This document shows, piece after piece, positions 5,498-10,711 of a stretch of 10,711 nucleotides of DNA (position 1 is the stretch's first letter; every line of letters starts with the position of its first letter). The notes below the pieces were generated by a model that did not search any database, had not been told where the DNA came from, and was given only the letters and a program-made list of their open reading frames with translations. Source of the DNA: Candidatus Falkowiibacteriota bacterium. Lineage in GTDB: Bacteria > Patescibacteriota > Patescibacteriia > Patescibacteriales > GWE2-39-37. The DNA is taken from positions 1 through 10,711 of the forward strand of contig JAAXVE010000019.1 in assembly GCA_013335665.1 (NCBI GenBank), in the 5' to 3' direction. A program made the translations under genes and the position numbers.

Positions 5498-6301
5498 ATG
5501 CCTATTCTATATATAGTTGCCACTCCGATCGGCAATCTAGAAGATCTCACCATGCGCGCCCTTAGAATATTGAAGGAGGTTGATTTTATTTTGTGCGAAG
5601 ACACGCGCGTGACGGGCAATTTGCTCAAGCACTATGACATTAAGACGCCGACCGTCTCGTATCACCAGCATTCCAACCTGCACAAGGTCGAGCAAGTGCT
5701 GGGCTGGCTCGAGGAGGGGAAGAATCTAGCTTTAGTGACAGATGCTGGCACGCCGGGAATTTCTGATCCGGGCGGCAAGCTGGTTCAAGCAGTGATCGAG
5801 CGTTTTGAGGATGAAGTAAAAATTGAATCGGTGCCTGGCGCTTCAGCCGTAACAGCCGCTTTGTCCATCTCGGGCATCAATGCTGACAAGTTCGTCTTTT
5901 TCGGCTTTCCGCCGCACAAGAAAGGCCGTCAGACTTTTTTGAAAAAGATCATGGTGAGCGAATATCCAGTTGTGGTTTACGAATCAAAGCATAGGATCAT
6001 TAAATTCCTTGAGGAATTGCAGGCATTAGCCACGGCAGCAAAAGAAACGGAAGAGGTGGAGATTGATGAGAGCACAGTATCGAATATGGAGATAGAGGCT
6101 GAGGCAGAGATACGCGGCTATCGCAAGAAGAAGGCTGAGAAAAAAGCCGAAGTGCCTCATTTGACGTCAGTGGTGGTTTGCCGGGAGCTTTCCAAGATGT
6201 ACGAGACGGTTTATCGCGGCGATTTGGATAGGATTATAGAAAGGATTAAGCAGAACCAGGATGATCAGAGAGGGGAATTCGTGGTGATTGTCGGTAAGTA
6301 G
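5498..6301 (+). CDS. rsmI: 16S rRNA (cytidine-1402-2'-O)-methyltransferase RsmI
   Basis: RsmI transfers a methyl group from S-adenosylmethionine to the 2'-OH of C1402 in the ribosomal decoding centre. This 267-residue protein shows the tetrapyrrole-methylase fold signatures in order. They are the N-terminal 'YIVATPIGNLEDLTMRALR' (5-23), 'ILCEDTRVTGNLL' (31-43), the SAM loop 'LVTDAGTPGISDPG' (79-92), 'VPGASAVTAAL' (112-122), 'FFGFPPHKKGRQ' (134-145) and C-terminal 'VVVCRELSKMYETVYRG' (225-241). Between 'KFLEEL' and 'VVVCREL', at about residues 176-221, lies an unusual insertion of about 45 residues rich in Glu, Lys and Ala, where the family normally has a short turn. The start follows directly from the conserved N-terminus. 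There is no SD. The stop is TAG. Confidence 0.95.
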   Translation: MPILYIVATPIGNLEDLTMRALRILKEVDFILCEDTRVTGNLLKHYDIKTPTVSYHQHSNLHKVEQVLGWLEEGKNLALVTDAGTPGISDPGGKLVQAVIERFEDEVKIESVPGASAVTAALSISGINADKFVFFGFPPHKKGRQTFLKKIMVSEYPVVVYESKHRIIKFLEELQALATAAKETEEVEIDESTVSNMEIEAEAEIRGYRKKKAEKKAEVPHLTSVVVCRELSKMYETVYRGDLDRIIERIKQNQDDQRGEFVVIVGK

Positions 6302-6334
6302 GTTTTTATTTAAGAAAGAAAGCATATAGATATT

Positions 6335-6856
6335 ATGTCAAATGAAATTATCTGGACTTATGAAGCTACTGCGGCGAGAGTTAAGTCAAAGAATTTTATC
6401 AGGTATATAATAGGCGCAGGTTTGCACGCTGCCGGACTGGCGTATGTAGCCGTTGTTTATTCTGACTATATTGCGAACCATGTCCTTAACCAAAAACTAA
6501 CGATAACTTTCGTGGCTGTCTATGCTATTGAATTGGCTGTTTGGTATTTGTTTCTGAATAACCTTCTCAAATTTAAGGAAAAGCGTTATGTCTTGTCTGA
6601 AACAGGGATGGACATAACTGAGACGGCAACGTCAAAAAGCAAATCGTATGCTTGGGGCCAATTTACTTCGTTCAGTCTTGATCCCCGGGTTTATGTTGAT
6701 GGGATGCAGCCGCCAAGTGAACACGATGATTATATTTTTCTTGGTAAAAAAACAATGCTTGAAAGATATATGGTGATTTTTGTCGAGCCGTCCATAAAAG
6801 CGGCAGTATTGAATTTTTTGAAAGCCAGGCTTGAGGAAAAAACATTTATCAAGTAA
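6335..6856 (+). CDS. Two-helix membrane protein with a PH-like (bPH/DUF304-type) C-terminal domain
   Basis: This 173-residue protein begins with a short cytoplasmic segment and has membrane helices at about 22-42 and 56-77. A C-terminal domain of about 90 residues follows. The order 'KRYVLSETGMDI' (strands after the second helix), 'KSKSYAWGQFTSFSLDP', 'YIFLGKK' and 'ERYMVIFVEP', then the closing helix 'IKAAVLNFLKARL', is the usual pattern of bacterial PH-like domains attached to a membrane hairpin (YcxB, DUF304 and similar). Such proteins are membrane-associated, and most lack a known role. The family assignment is inferred from layout, not a diagnostic motif. It starts 33 bases after rsmI and lies on the same strand, so it is probably co-transcribed. 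Confidence 0.8.
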   Translation: MSNEIIWTYEATAARVKSKNFIRYIIGAGLHAAGLAYVAVVYSDYIANHVLNQKLTITFVAVYAIELAVWYLFLNNLLKFKEKRYVLSETGMDITETATSKSKSYAWGQFTSFSLDPRVYVDGMQPPSEHDDYIFLGKKTMLERYMVIFVEPSIKAAVLNFLKARLEEKTFIK

Positions 6857-6939
6857 GTTTCCAATAGAAGGAGCGTTAAAATAGTAATTTTGAAATCGTT
6901 TTCTGCCACAGGCAGACGCATAGCGCATCGAATAAATTT
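6857..6939 (+). promoter_or_regulatory. Leader of metG with orphan SD and a 6-bp hairpin
   Basis: An SD-like GAAGGAG (6867-6873) has no start codon in register with metG: the TTG at 6890 is out of frame and gives no convincing product. TCTGCC (6902-6907) and GGCAGA (6911-6916) form a tight hairpin with loop ACA, 23 bases before the metG ATG. It has no T-run and may affect translation. I find no recognisable T-box (no AGGGTGGNACCGCG-type antiterminator). Confidence 0.3.
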
Positions 6940-7458
6940 ATGTCCAACAAATTTTACATCACCACGACCTTGCCTTATGTCAATTCGGATCCACATATCG
7001 GTTTTGCTCTGGAGATAATCCAGGCCGACGCCATTGCCCGCTGGCAGCGCCTGATCGGTAAAGAAGTTCTCTTTAATACTGGCACAGATGAACACGGCTT
7101 GAAAATTTATCGCAAGTCGCAAGAGCTGGGCCAAGACCCGAAAGAGTATTGCGATTTTTATGCTGCCAAATTCGATCGCCTGAAAGAGACCTTAAATTTG
7201 ACTTATACGCACTTCATCCGCACGACCGATGAGCATCACAAGGCGGCAGCTCAGGAATTGTGGCGCCGTTGTTTGGCCGCTGGCGATATTTACAAGAAGA
7301 ATTATCAGGTTAAATACTGCGTCGGTTGCGAATTGGAAAAGACAGACTCCGAATTGGTTGACGGCAAGTGCCCGATCCATCCCAATATGGAGATCGAGCT
7401 GATCGATGAGGAGAATTATTTCTTCCGTTTTTCCCGTTTCCATGAGCCTTTGCTTTAG
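6940..7458 (+). CDS. metG: Methionyl-tRNA synthetase, N-terminal part (interrupted by in-frame TAG)
   Basis: MetG charges tRNA-Met with methionine using ATP. This first part (172 residues) carries the Rossmann-fold start 'YITTTLPYVNSDPHIGFALE', with HIGF at 19-22 as the class I HIGH motif, and 'FNTGTDEHG' (45-53). It also has the connective-peptide zinc knuckle, C127-x2-C130 and C144-x2-H147, in the pattern of the Thermus-type single-knuckle enzymes. The frame meets TAG at 7456-7458, just after 'NYFFRFSRFHEPLL'. The same frame continues as 'LYAERPDFVLPSEKLNEI', exactly what the family has next, so the stop breaks an otherwise intact gene. The residue expected at this position is normally Glu, Gln or Lys, each one base away from TAG. 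TAG serves as the normal stop of several neighbouring genes. Alone, this part cannot form the active site because KMSKS is missing. Confidence 0.88.
   Translation: MSNKFYITTTLPYVNSDPHIGFALEIIQADAIARWQRLIGKEVLFNTGTDEHGLKIYRKSQELGQDPKEYCDFYAAKFDRLKETLNLTYTHFIRTTDEHHKAAAQELWRRCLAAGDIYKKNYQVKYCVGCELEKTDSELVDGKCPIHPNMEIELIDEENYFFRFSRFHEPLL
7456..7458 (+). other. metG: In-frame TAG within metG
   Basis: Codon 173 of metG is TAG, with correct reading frame and family-like sequence on both sides and no gap or shift. Possible explanations are a base error, a strain-specific nonsense mutation, readthrough by a suppressor tRNA, or two separately translated halves. Confidence 0.85.
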
Positions 7459-7482
7459 CTCTATGCTGAGCGTCCGGATTTC

Positions 7483-8361
7483 GTGCTGCCTAGCGAGAAA
7501 CTGAACGAGATTAGGAGTTTTGTCGAGCGCGGCTTGGAGGATTTTTCTGTGTCACGCTTGAAATCAAAGATGCCTTGGGGCGTGGCCGTGCCGGATGACG
7601 ACGAGCAGGTTATGTATGTCTGGTTCGATGCTTTGACCAATTATATTTCGACAATAGGTTGGCCCGATGCAGAATATGCGGAATGGTGGCCGGGAATGCA
7701 GGTGGCTGGCAAGGACAACCTGCGCCAGCAATCCGCCATGTGGCAGTCCATGCTCCTGTCGGCCGGCTTGCCGACTTCTACCCAGATAATGATCCATGGT
7801 TTCATCACGGCCAATGGGCAGAAGATGAGCAAATCGCTTGGCAATGTTATTGATCCATTCGAATTAGTGGAGAAGTATGGCACGGACGCCGTGCGTTATT
7901 ATCTTTTGGCCGAGTTCAATCCTTTTGACGATGGTGATTTCAGCTTCGAGAAGTTTGAGAAGCGTTATCAGGCCGATCTGGCCAACGGTTTGGGGAATCT
8001 AGTAGCGCGAGTTTCCAATCTTTTGGAAAAGAACGGAATAACGACTGCCTTGGTTTCCGGCACTGACGCTGGCTTGAACGCTGAGGTGACCGACAAGATG
8101 GCCAACTTCAGGTTTGACGAGGCATTGAAAACACTGTGGGCCAAAATCGCTTCGCTTGATGAATATTTATCTGACAAGAAACCGTGGAAGATGGAAGAGA
8201 AGAACGAGATCGCGGCTGTGTTAATCCCGACCGCGCAGAACATATTAAATATCGCAGCTCTGCTTGAGCCGTTCATGCCGGCGACTTCTGAAAAGATTGT
8301 GGCGCAATTCACTCAAGCGCAGATATGCAAGGGCGAGTCCTTGTTTCCTCGATTGTCTTAA
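7483..8361 (+). CDS. metG: Methionyl-tRNA synthetase, C-terminal part (same frame as the N-terminal part)
   Basis: This part holds the rest of the enzyme. 'VMYVWFDALTNYIS' belongs to the methionine pocket region, 'GKDNLRQQSAMWQ' and 'IMIHGFITANGQKMSKSLGN' follow, and KMSKS falls near residues 295-299 of the joined protein. The anticodon-binding helical bundle runs from about 'YYLLAEFNPFDDGDFSFEKF' to the end and includes 'DKKPWK' and 'LLEPFMPATSEKI'. The joined gene (6940-8361) has 473 codons, normal for a short MetRS without the C-terminal EMAP/tRNA-binding extension. The GTG at 7483 is only the first possible start after the TAG. No good SD precedes it, and the homologous sequence begins directly at 7459. 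I therefore regard both parts as one gene with a stop, not two designed subunits. Confidence 0.85.
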   Translation: MLPSEKLNEIRSFVERGLEDFSVSRLKSKMPWGVAVPDDDEQVMYVWFDALTNYISTIGWPDAEYAEWWPGMQVAGKDNLRQQSAMWQSMLLSAGLPTSTQIMIHGFITANGQKMSKSLGNVIDPFELVEKYGTDAVRYYLLAEFNPFDDGDFSFEKFEKRYQADLANGLGNLVARVSNLLEKNGITTALVSGTDAGLNAEVTDKMANFRFDEALKTLWAKIASLDEYLSDKKPWKMEEKNEIAAVLIPTAQNILNIAALLEPFMPATSEKIVAQFTQAQICKGESLFPRLS

Positions 8362-8415
8362 GCTTCATATGCGGGCTGATGCTGATGCTCGGCCCTTAAT
8401 TTTAAATATAAAAAC

Positions 8416-9168
8416 ATGCGCAAACAAACTGCTTCGGCTTTGGCCATTATTTTGCTTGTCGGTTCTGCCATTGGGGCGAAATCGGTTTATGCAAACTATG
8501 TAAGCGAATCCCAGCCGGTGAGCGTGGTCAAATCGATTTCTTTGACTGCCGGACAAGGCAATCAGATTTATTGGAAAACAGACGGTTACTCCTCAAAAGG
8601 CTTTAAAGTTACTTGGTCTTTGAATCCTGGTCCGACCTATCCGTTGCGAAGCGGCGATCAGTATCATTATTTCGCTGAGCCTGGAAAGAATTCCGATTCT
8701 CTTGAAGCTTTTTCGGGAAATGGCACATATTATGTCCGAGTTTGTGAATACTTGGGCGGCAAGTGCGGCTTGTATAGCAACGAAGTGAAAATGGTCTTGT
8801 CCGGATCGGACAAAAAAGCGGAGCCGATCAAGAACGATGACAAGGTCGCCTGCACCATGGAGTATAATCCGGTCTGCGGCCAGAAACAGGTGCAATGCAT
8901 CAAGGCGCCGTGTAATCCGGTCAAGCAGACTTACTCGAACAAATGCATGCTTAATGCGGCTAAAGCCGAGTACTTGTATGCTGGCGAGTGCAAGAAGGAG
9001 GATAAAGCCAGGAACCTGACAGTGGAAAACAACATCTTAAGCAAGAAAGCAAGAGATTTTGAAAAGCGCGTCGGCGTACTGCAAGCTGAAAACAAAAAGT
9101 TGAAAGCAATCATCAAGGATCAGCAGGAAGAGATCGCTGATTTGAAGGCTCAATTAGAAAACCAATAA
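8416..9168 (+). CDS. Secreted beta-domain / Kazal-type inhibitor domain / coiled-coil protein
   Basis: The protein has 250 residues. A Sec signal peptide (basic MRKQ, core ALAIILLVGSAIG) has likely cleavage after SVYA (residue 26). Residues 37-128 form a beta-sandwich-like domain (IYWKTDGYSSKGFKVTWS, GTYYVRVCEYLGGKCGLYSN) with two cysteines (110, 117) close enough to bond. I associate this type of domain with exported proteins of Patescibacteria. A lysine/aspartate linker leads to a Kazal-like domain at 146-192: Cys at 146, 154, 161, 166, 177 and 192, with NPVCG, the TYSNKC core and GEC ending. Kazal domains usually inhibit serine proteases. Residues 200-250 are a heptad coiled coil (LQAENKKLK, IADLKAQLENQ) likely to oligomerise. 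There is no membrane anchor or sortase signal. The protein starts 54 bases after metG. Confidence 0.88.
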   Translation: MRKQTASALAIILLVGSAIGAKSVYANYVSESQPVSVVKSISLTAGQGNQIYWKTDGYSSKGFKVTWSLNPGPTYPLRSGDQYHYFAEPGKNSDSLEAFSGNGTYYVRVCEYLGGKCGLYSNEVKMVLSGSDKKAEPIKNDDKVACTMEYNPVCGQKQVQCIKAPCNPVKQTYSNKCMLNAAKAEYLYAGECKKEDKARNLTVENNILSKKARDFEKRVGVLQAENKKLKAIIKDQQEEIADLKAQLENQ

Positions 9169-9186
9169 CATAATCAATAAATAACC

Positions 9187-9708
9187 ATGCTGGTATTCGA
9201 CGCGATATTATTAGTCATTTTAGCCGGGTTTATTTTTTACGGTTTATTTTTCGGGTTGATCCGCACTTTCGGCTCATTGATGGCGGTCGTGGGCGGTTTG
9301 CTTCTATCAACTTGGCTTTATCAGCCGACTTATGATTGGGCTGCCGGCTGGTTTTCCGGCCACGAGGTTTTGGGTCGGGTTGCTATCTTTTTCCTGCTCT
9401 ACGGAATCATCAATCGCATGATTGCTCTTGGTTTCTATCTTTTGGATCATGCTTTTGACCTGATCTCTATTATCCCTTTTCTTAAAACGATAAATAGAGT
9501 GGCTGGTGCTCTTTTTGGCTTGCTTGAGGGTGCGTTATTGATCGGCTTGGCATTATACATGATTACTGGCCAGCGCATCGTCGGCCCATGGGTAACGTCT
9601 TCTCTTGCAAATTCTAAGTTTGCTCCGTATTTTATTAAGTTCATCTTATTTATCAAACCGGTATTCCCACAGGCTCTCGAACTTCTGAAGTCGTTGCTTA
9701 ATATATGA
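9187..9708 (+). CDS. CvpA-family membrane protein
   Basis: This 173-residue protein has four hydrophobic segments, at about 3-22, 26-45, 62-84 and 104-126, with a further hydrophobic tail. The opening 'FDAILLVILAGFIFYGLFFGLIRT' matches the CvpA signature in which a first helix ends in a G-x-x-x-G-x-x-R turn. 'INRVAGALFGLLEGALLIG' (102-120) matches the conserved NR-x-x-G-x-x-x-G-x-x-x-G segment before the last helix. CvpA proteins are inner-membrane proteins linked to colicin V export and envelope homeostasis; their molecular activity is not settled. The gene starts 18 bases after the Kazal protein and its stop overlaps the tsaC start by 4 bases (ATGA), so it is translationally coupled to tsaC. 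Confidence 0.85.
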   Translation: MLVFDAILLVILAGFIFYGLFFGLIRTFGSLMAVVGGLLLSTWLYQPTYDWAAGWFSGHEVLGRVAIFFLLYGIINRMIALGFYLLDHAFDLISIIPFLKTINRVAGALFGLLEGALLIGLALYMITGQRIVGPWVTSSLANSKFAPYFIKFILFIKPVFPQALELLKSLLNI

Positions 9709-10331
9709 TAAAGCTTGATCTCAAAATTGGCCTGGAACAAAAATTGAAAAAGATGGCTGCGTTTCTAGCAGAAGGAAAGGTTATCGTCTACCCGACCGAA
9801 ACCGTCTATGGGTTGGGTTGCGATGCGACAAATAAGGAAGCGATCGGGAAAATATATTGGATCAAGGAACGCGACGAGAGCAAACAGCTACTCGTGTTGG
9901 TCGGAAGCAGGGCAATGTCGGAAAAATATTTTGAATTCGATAAATTGTCCCGCCGTCTGGCAAAAAAATATTGGCCTGGCGCGTTGACGCTTATTTTGCC
10001 AGTGCGACCGGAATTTAGGCAGGTTTTCGGATACGATAAAGTCGGCGTGCGGCTTTCAAGCAACCCGGTTGCTACCAGTTTGTCACGACGCCTAGGCAGG
10101 CCAATTACCTCAACCTCGGTCAACCTAAGTGGTCAGCCGGCAGCGCTTACTAGCGCACAGGTCTTGTCTTACTTCGCGGACAAGCTCGATTCGATCGCCG
10201 CTCTAGCGGATAGCGGAGAATTAGAATTTTCACCAGGTTCTACCATAATTGACATGACGGTATCGCCGGCGAAAATCGTGCGGCAAGGCAGGGTGGAGGT
10301 GTCGGAAAAACTCCTTGCGATGCAAGCATAA
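9705..10331 (+). CDS. tsaC: Threonylcarbamoyl-AMP synthase (TsaC/Sua5/YrdC family)
   Basis: The enzyme makes L-threonylcarbamoyl-adenylate from threonine, bicarbonate and ATP. This is the first step of the t6A37 modification in tRNAs that read ANN codons. The 208-residue protein is a single YrdC domain, the TsaC length, without the Sua5 C-terminal extension. Visible signatures are 'GKVIVYPTETVYGLGCDA' (24-41), 'IGKIYWIKERDESKQLLVLV' (47-66, holding the K-x-R segment of the nucleotide site), 'KKYWPGALTLILP' (87-99), 'VGVRLSSNPVA' (113-123), 'RPITSTSVNLSG' (132-143) and 'SPGSTIID' (176-183). The start overlaps the CvpA-family stop. The Lys-x-Arg segment reads KERDESKQL rather than the common KGRP-x-x-x-PL, a modest variation. 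A terminator follows 17 bases after the stop. Confidence 0.95.
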   Translation: MIKLDLKIGLEQKLKKMAAFLAEGKVIVYPTETVYGLGCDATNKEAIGKIYWIKERDESKQLLVLVGSRAMSEKYFEFDKLSRRLAKKYWPGALTLILPVRPEFRQVFGYDKVGVRLSSNPVATSLSRRLGRPITSTSVNLSGQPAALTSAQVLSYFADKLDSIAALADSGELEFSPGSTIIDMTVSPAKIVRQGRVEVSEKLLAMQA

Positions 10332-10348
10332 AACCTAGTGTGCGTTTA

Positions 10349-10379
10349 AAAAACAAGAGGCCCAGACCTCTTGTTTTTA
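10349..10379 (+). terminator. Intrinsic terminator after tsaC
   Basis: AAAAACAAGAGG (10349-10360) pairs perfectly with its complement at 10367-10378 around the loop CCCAGA, and the 3' arm ends in T5. The A-run on the left lets it work on the opposite strand too, as would suit a convergent gene to the right. Confidence 0.88.
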
Positions 10380-10398
10380 TTTGTTTAAAACAGGTTCT

Positions 10399-10551
10399 TT
10401 AGGCAACGTCGTGAGCAGTTTCTAAGCTGGTCTGGCGTTTGCCTATCATTTTTTCTGCAAAATAATCACTGTCATACTGAGCAAAGAGAATGATCACGTT
10501 ACTTACAGACTTGCTAGATACTTCGCTGTGCTCAGCAAGACGAGGCCAATC
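10399..10551 (-). pseudogene. Possible C-terminus of a minus-strand gene, remnant or chance
   Basis: On the minus strand an open frame ends in TAA at 10399-10401 and reads 'NVIILFAQYDSDYFAEKM...RQTSLETAHDVA'. It resembles an ordinary protein end, and its position, convergent with tsaC across a two-way terminator, is natural. However, half of it lies in the imperfect inverted repeat at 10471-10541. Upstream, the frame enters the GC-rich segment, where its codons look non-coding. I see no start codon and cannot name a family. It may be the surviving end of a gene cut at the boundary. Confidence 0.3.
10471..10541. repeat. Imperfect 25-bp inverted repeat
   Basis: The 25 bases at 10471-10495 (GTCATACTGAGCAAAG...) match the reverse complement of 10517-10541 (GTCTTGCTGAGCACAG...) at 19 positions, around a 21-base centre. 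Both arms resemble, from memory, a palindromic intergenic repeat seen in many bacterial genomes (core CTGAGCGAAGCGAAGGATCT). The right arm ends exactly where base composition changes. Confidence 0.5.
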
Positions 10552-10711
10552 TACTCCTCGTAGCGCTGCAACACCAGATCGGGCTGCCAGGGACGTCCGG
10601 CCAGGCCGAAGGTGATGGCCACCCGACGGCGCCGCTCCTCGCAGTCGTTTCCGGTATCGGCCCAGGCATACAAGGCCCGCTCGAGATCTGGGGAGAGGAG
10701 TTCGCCGTTGC
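10551..10711 (-). CDS. C-terminal fragment of a high-GC gene of unlike origin
   Basis: The minus strand from the right edge to TAG (10551-10553) encodes 52 residues. They begin 'NGELLSPDLERALYAWADTG', contain 'RVAITFGLAGRPWQPD' and end 'LVLQRYEE'. G or C fills most third codon positions, as in genes of high-GC genomes, while the rest of the window is not like this. The segment is 67% G+C (108 of 161), against 41% for the 160 bases before it. The start lies beyond the window. I do not recognise the family; it looks like a soluble protein. The abrupt change suggests horizontal transfer or, at least as likely, an assembly join between two organisms. Confidence 0.6.
   Translation of the reverse strand, partial: NGELLSPDLERALYAWADTGNDCEERRRRVAITFGLAGRPWQPDLVLQRYEE

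Noticed and set aside
6857..6939. A T-box or other methionine-responsive riboswitch before metG
   Set aside because: The leader is only 83 bases, with no T-box bulge, no SAM-riboswitch core and no terminator hairpin.
7192..8312. Several minus-strand frames opposite metG
   Set aside because: They mirror the codon pattern of an unmistakable metG and show no family features of their own.
6940..8361. TAG recoding as an amino acid throughout the genome
   Set aside because: TAG ends several neighbouring genes at family-appropriate positions (for example rsmI at 6299-6301), so general reassignment does not fit.
8373..8395. A terminator between metG and the Kazal gene
   Set aside because: GGGC and GCCC can pair over only 4 bp with a long loop, and the sequence after is mixed A/T instead of a T-run.

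Overview
The window looks like a piece of a small, AT-leaning bacterial genome, most likely a member of the Patescibacteria (Candidate Phyla Radiation). This is an inference. It rests on the many small membrane or secreted proteins of unknown function, starts that mostly lack a Shine-Dalgarno (SD) sequence, a secreted protein with a beta-domain/Kazal/coiled-coil layout of the kind I associate with that group, and compact forms of universal genes (rsmI, metG, tsaC). All confident genes lie on the plus strand.

Layout. 33-332 is a small three-helix membrane protein, closed by a terminator at 431-461. 564-1873 is a two-gene unit: an ECF-like sigma factor overlapping by 4 bases a membrane protein that is a candidate anti-sigma or sensor partner. 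1874-2280 is a 407-base gap holding a run of hairpins, including a three-arm alternating inverted repeat with a C-rich loop and a strong terminator; it ends in an extended -10 promoter. 2281-3042 holds a tiny membrane protein and a lipoprotein, with a terminator that overlaps the lipoprotein stop codon. 3193-3645 is an isolated, soluble, cysteine-rich protein of unknown function with its own hairpin leader, a classical SD and a GC-rich terminator. From the promoter at 3683-3711 onward genes run in one direction to the terminator at 10349-10378: a 549-residue membrane protein of unknown function, rsmI, a PH-like membrane protein, metG, a secreted Kazal protein, a CvpA-family membrane protein and tsaC. 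I see no convincing terminator inside this run.

The recognisable housekeeping genes all serve translation: 16S rRNA 2'-O-methylation (RsmI), methionyl-tRNA charging (MetG) and the first step of t6A tRNA modification (TsaC). They are interleaved with envelope proteins. The best candidate for an uncharacterised regulatory system is the sigma factor/membrane partner pair. The other notable points are an in-frame TAG that splits metG, a lysine/glutamate-rich insertion in RsmI, and the right edge. There an imperfect 25-bp inverted repeat is followed abruptly by about 160 bases of 67% G+C DNA (41% in the 160 bases before it). This segment encodes the C-terminus of a minus-strand protein with foreign codon use, so it is either a transfer boundary or an assembly chimera.

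I see no CRISPR array, tRNA, rRNA or recognisable transposase gene.
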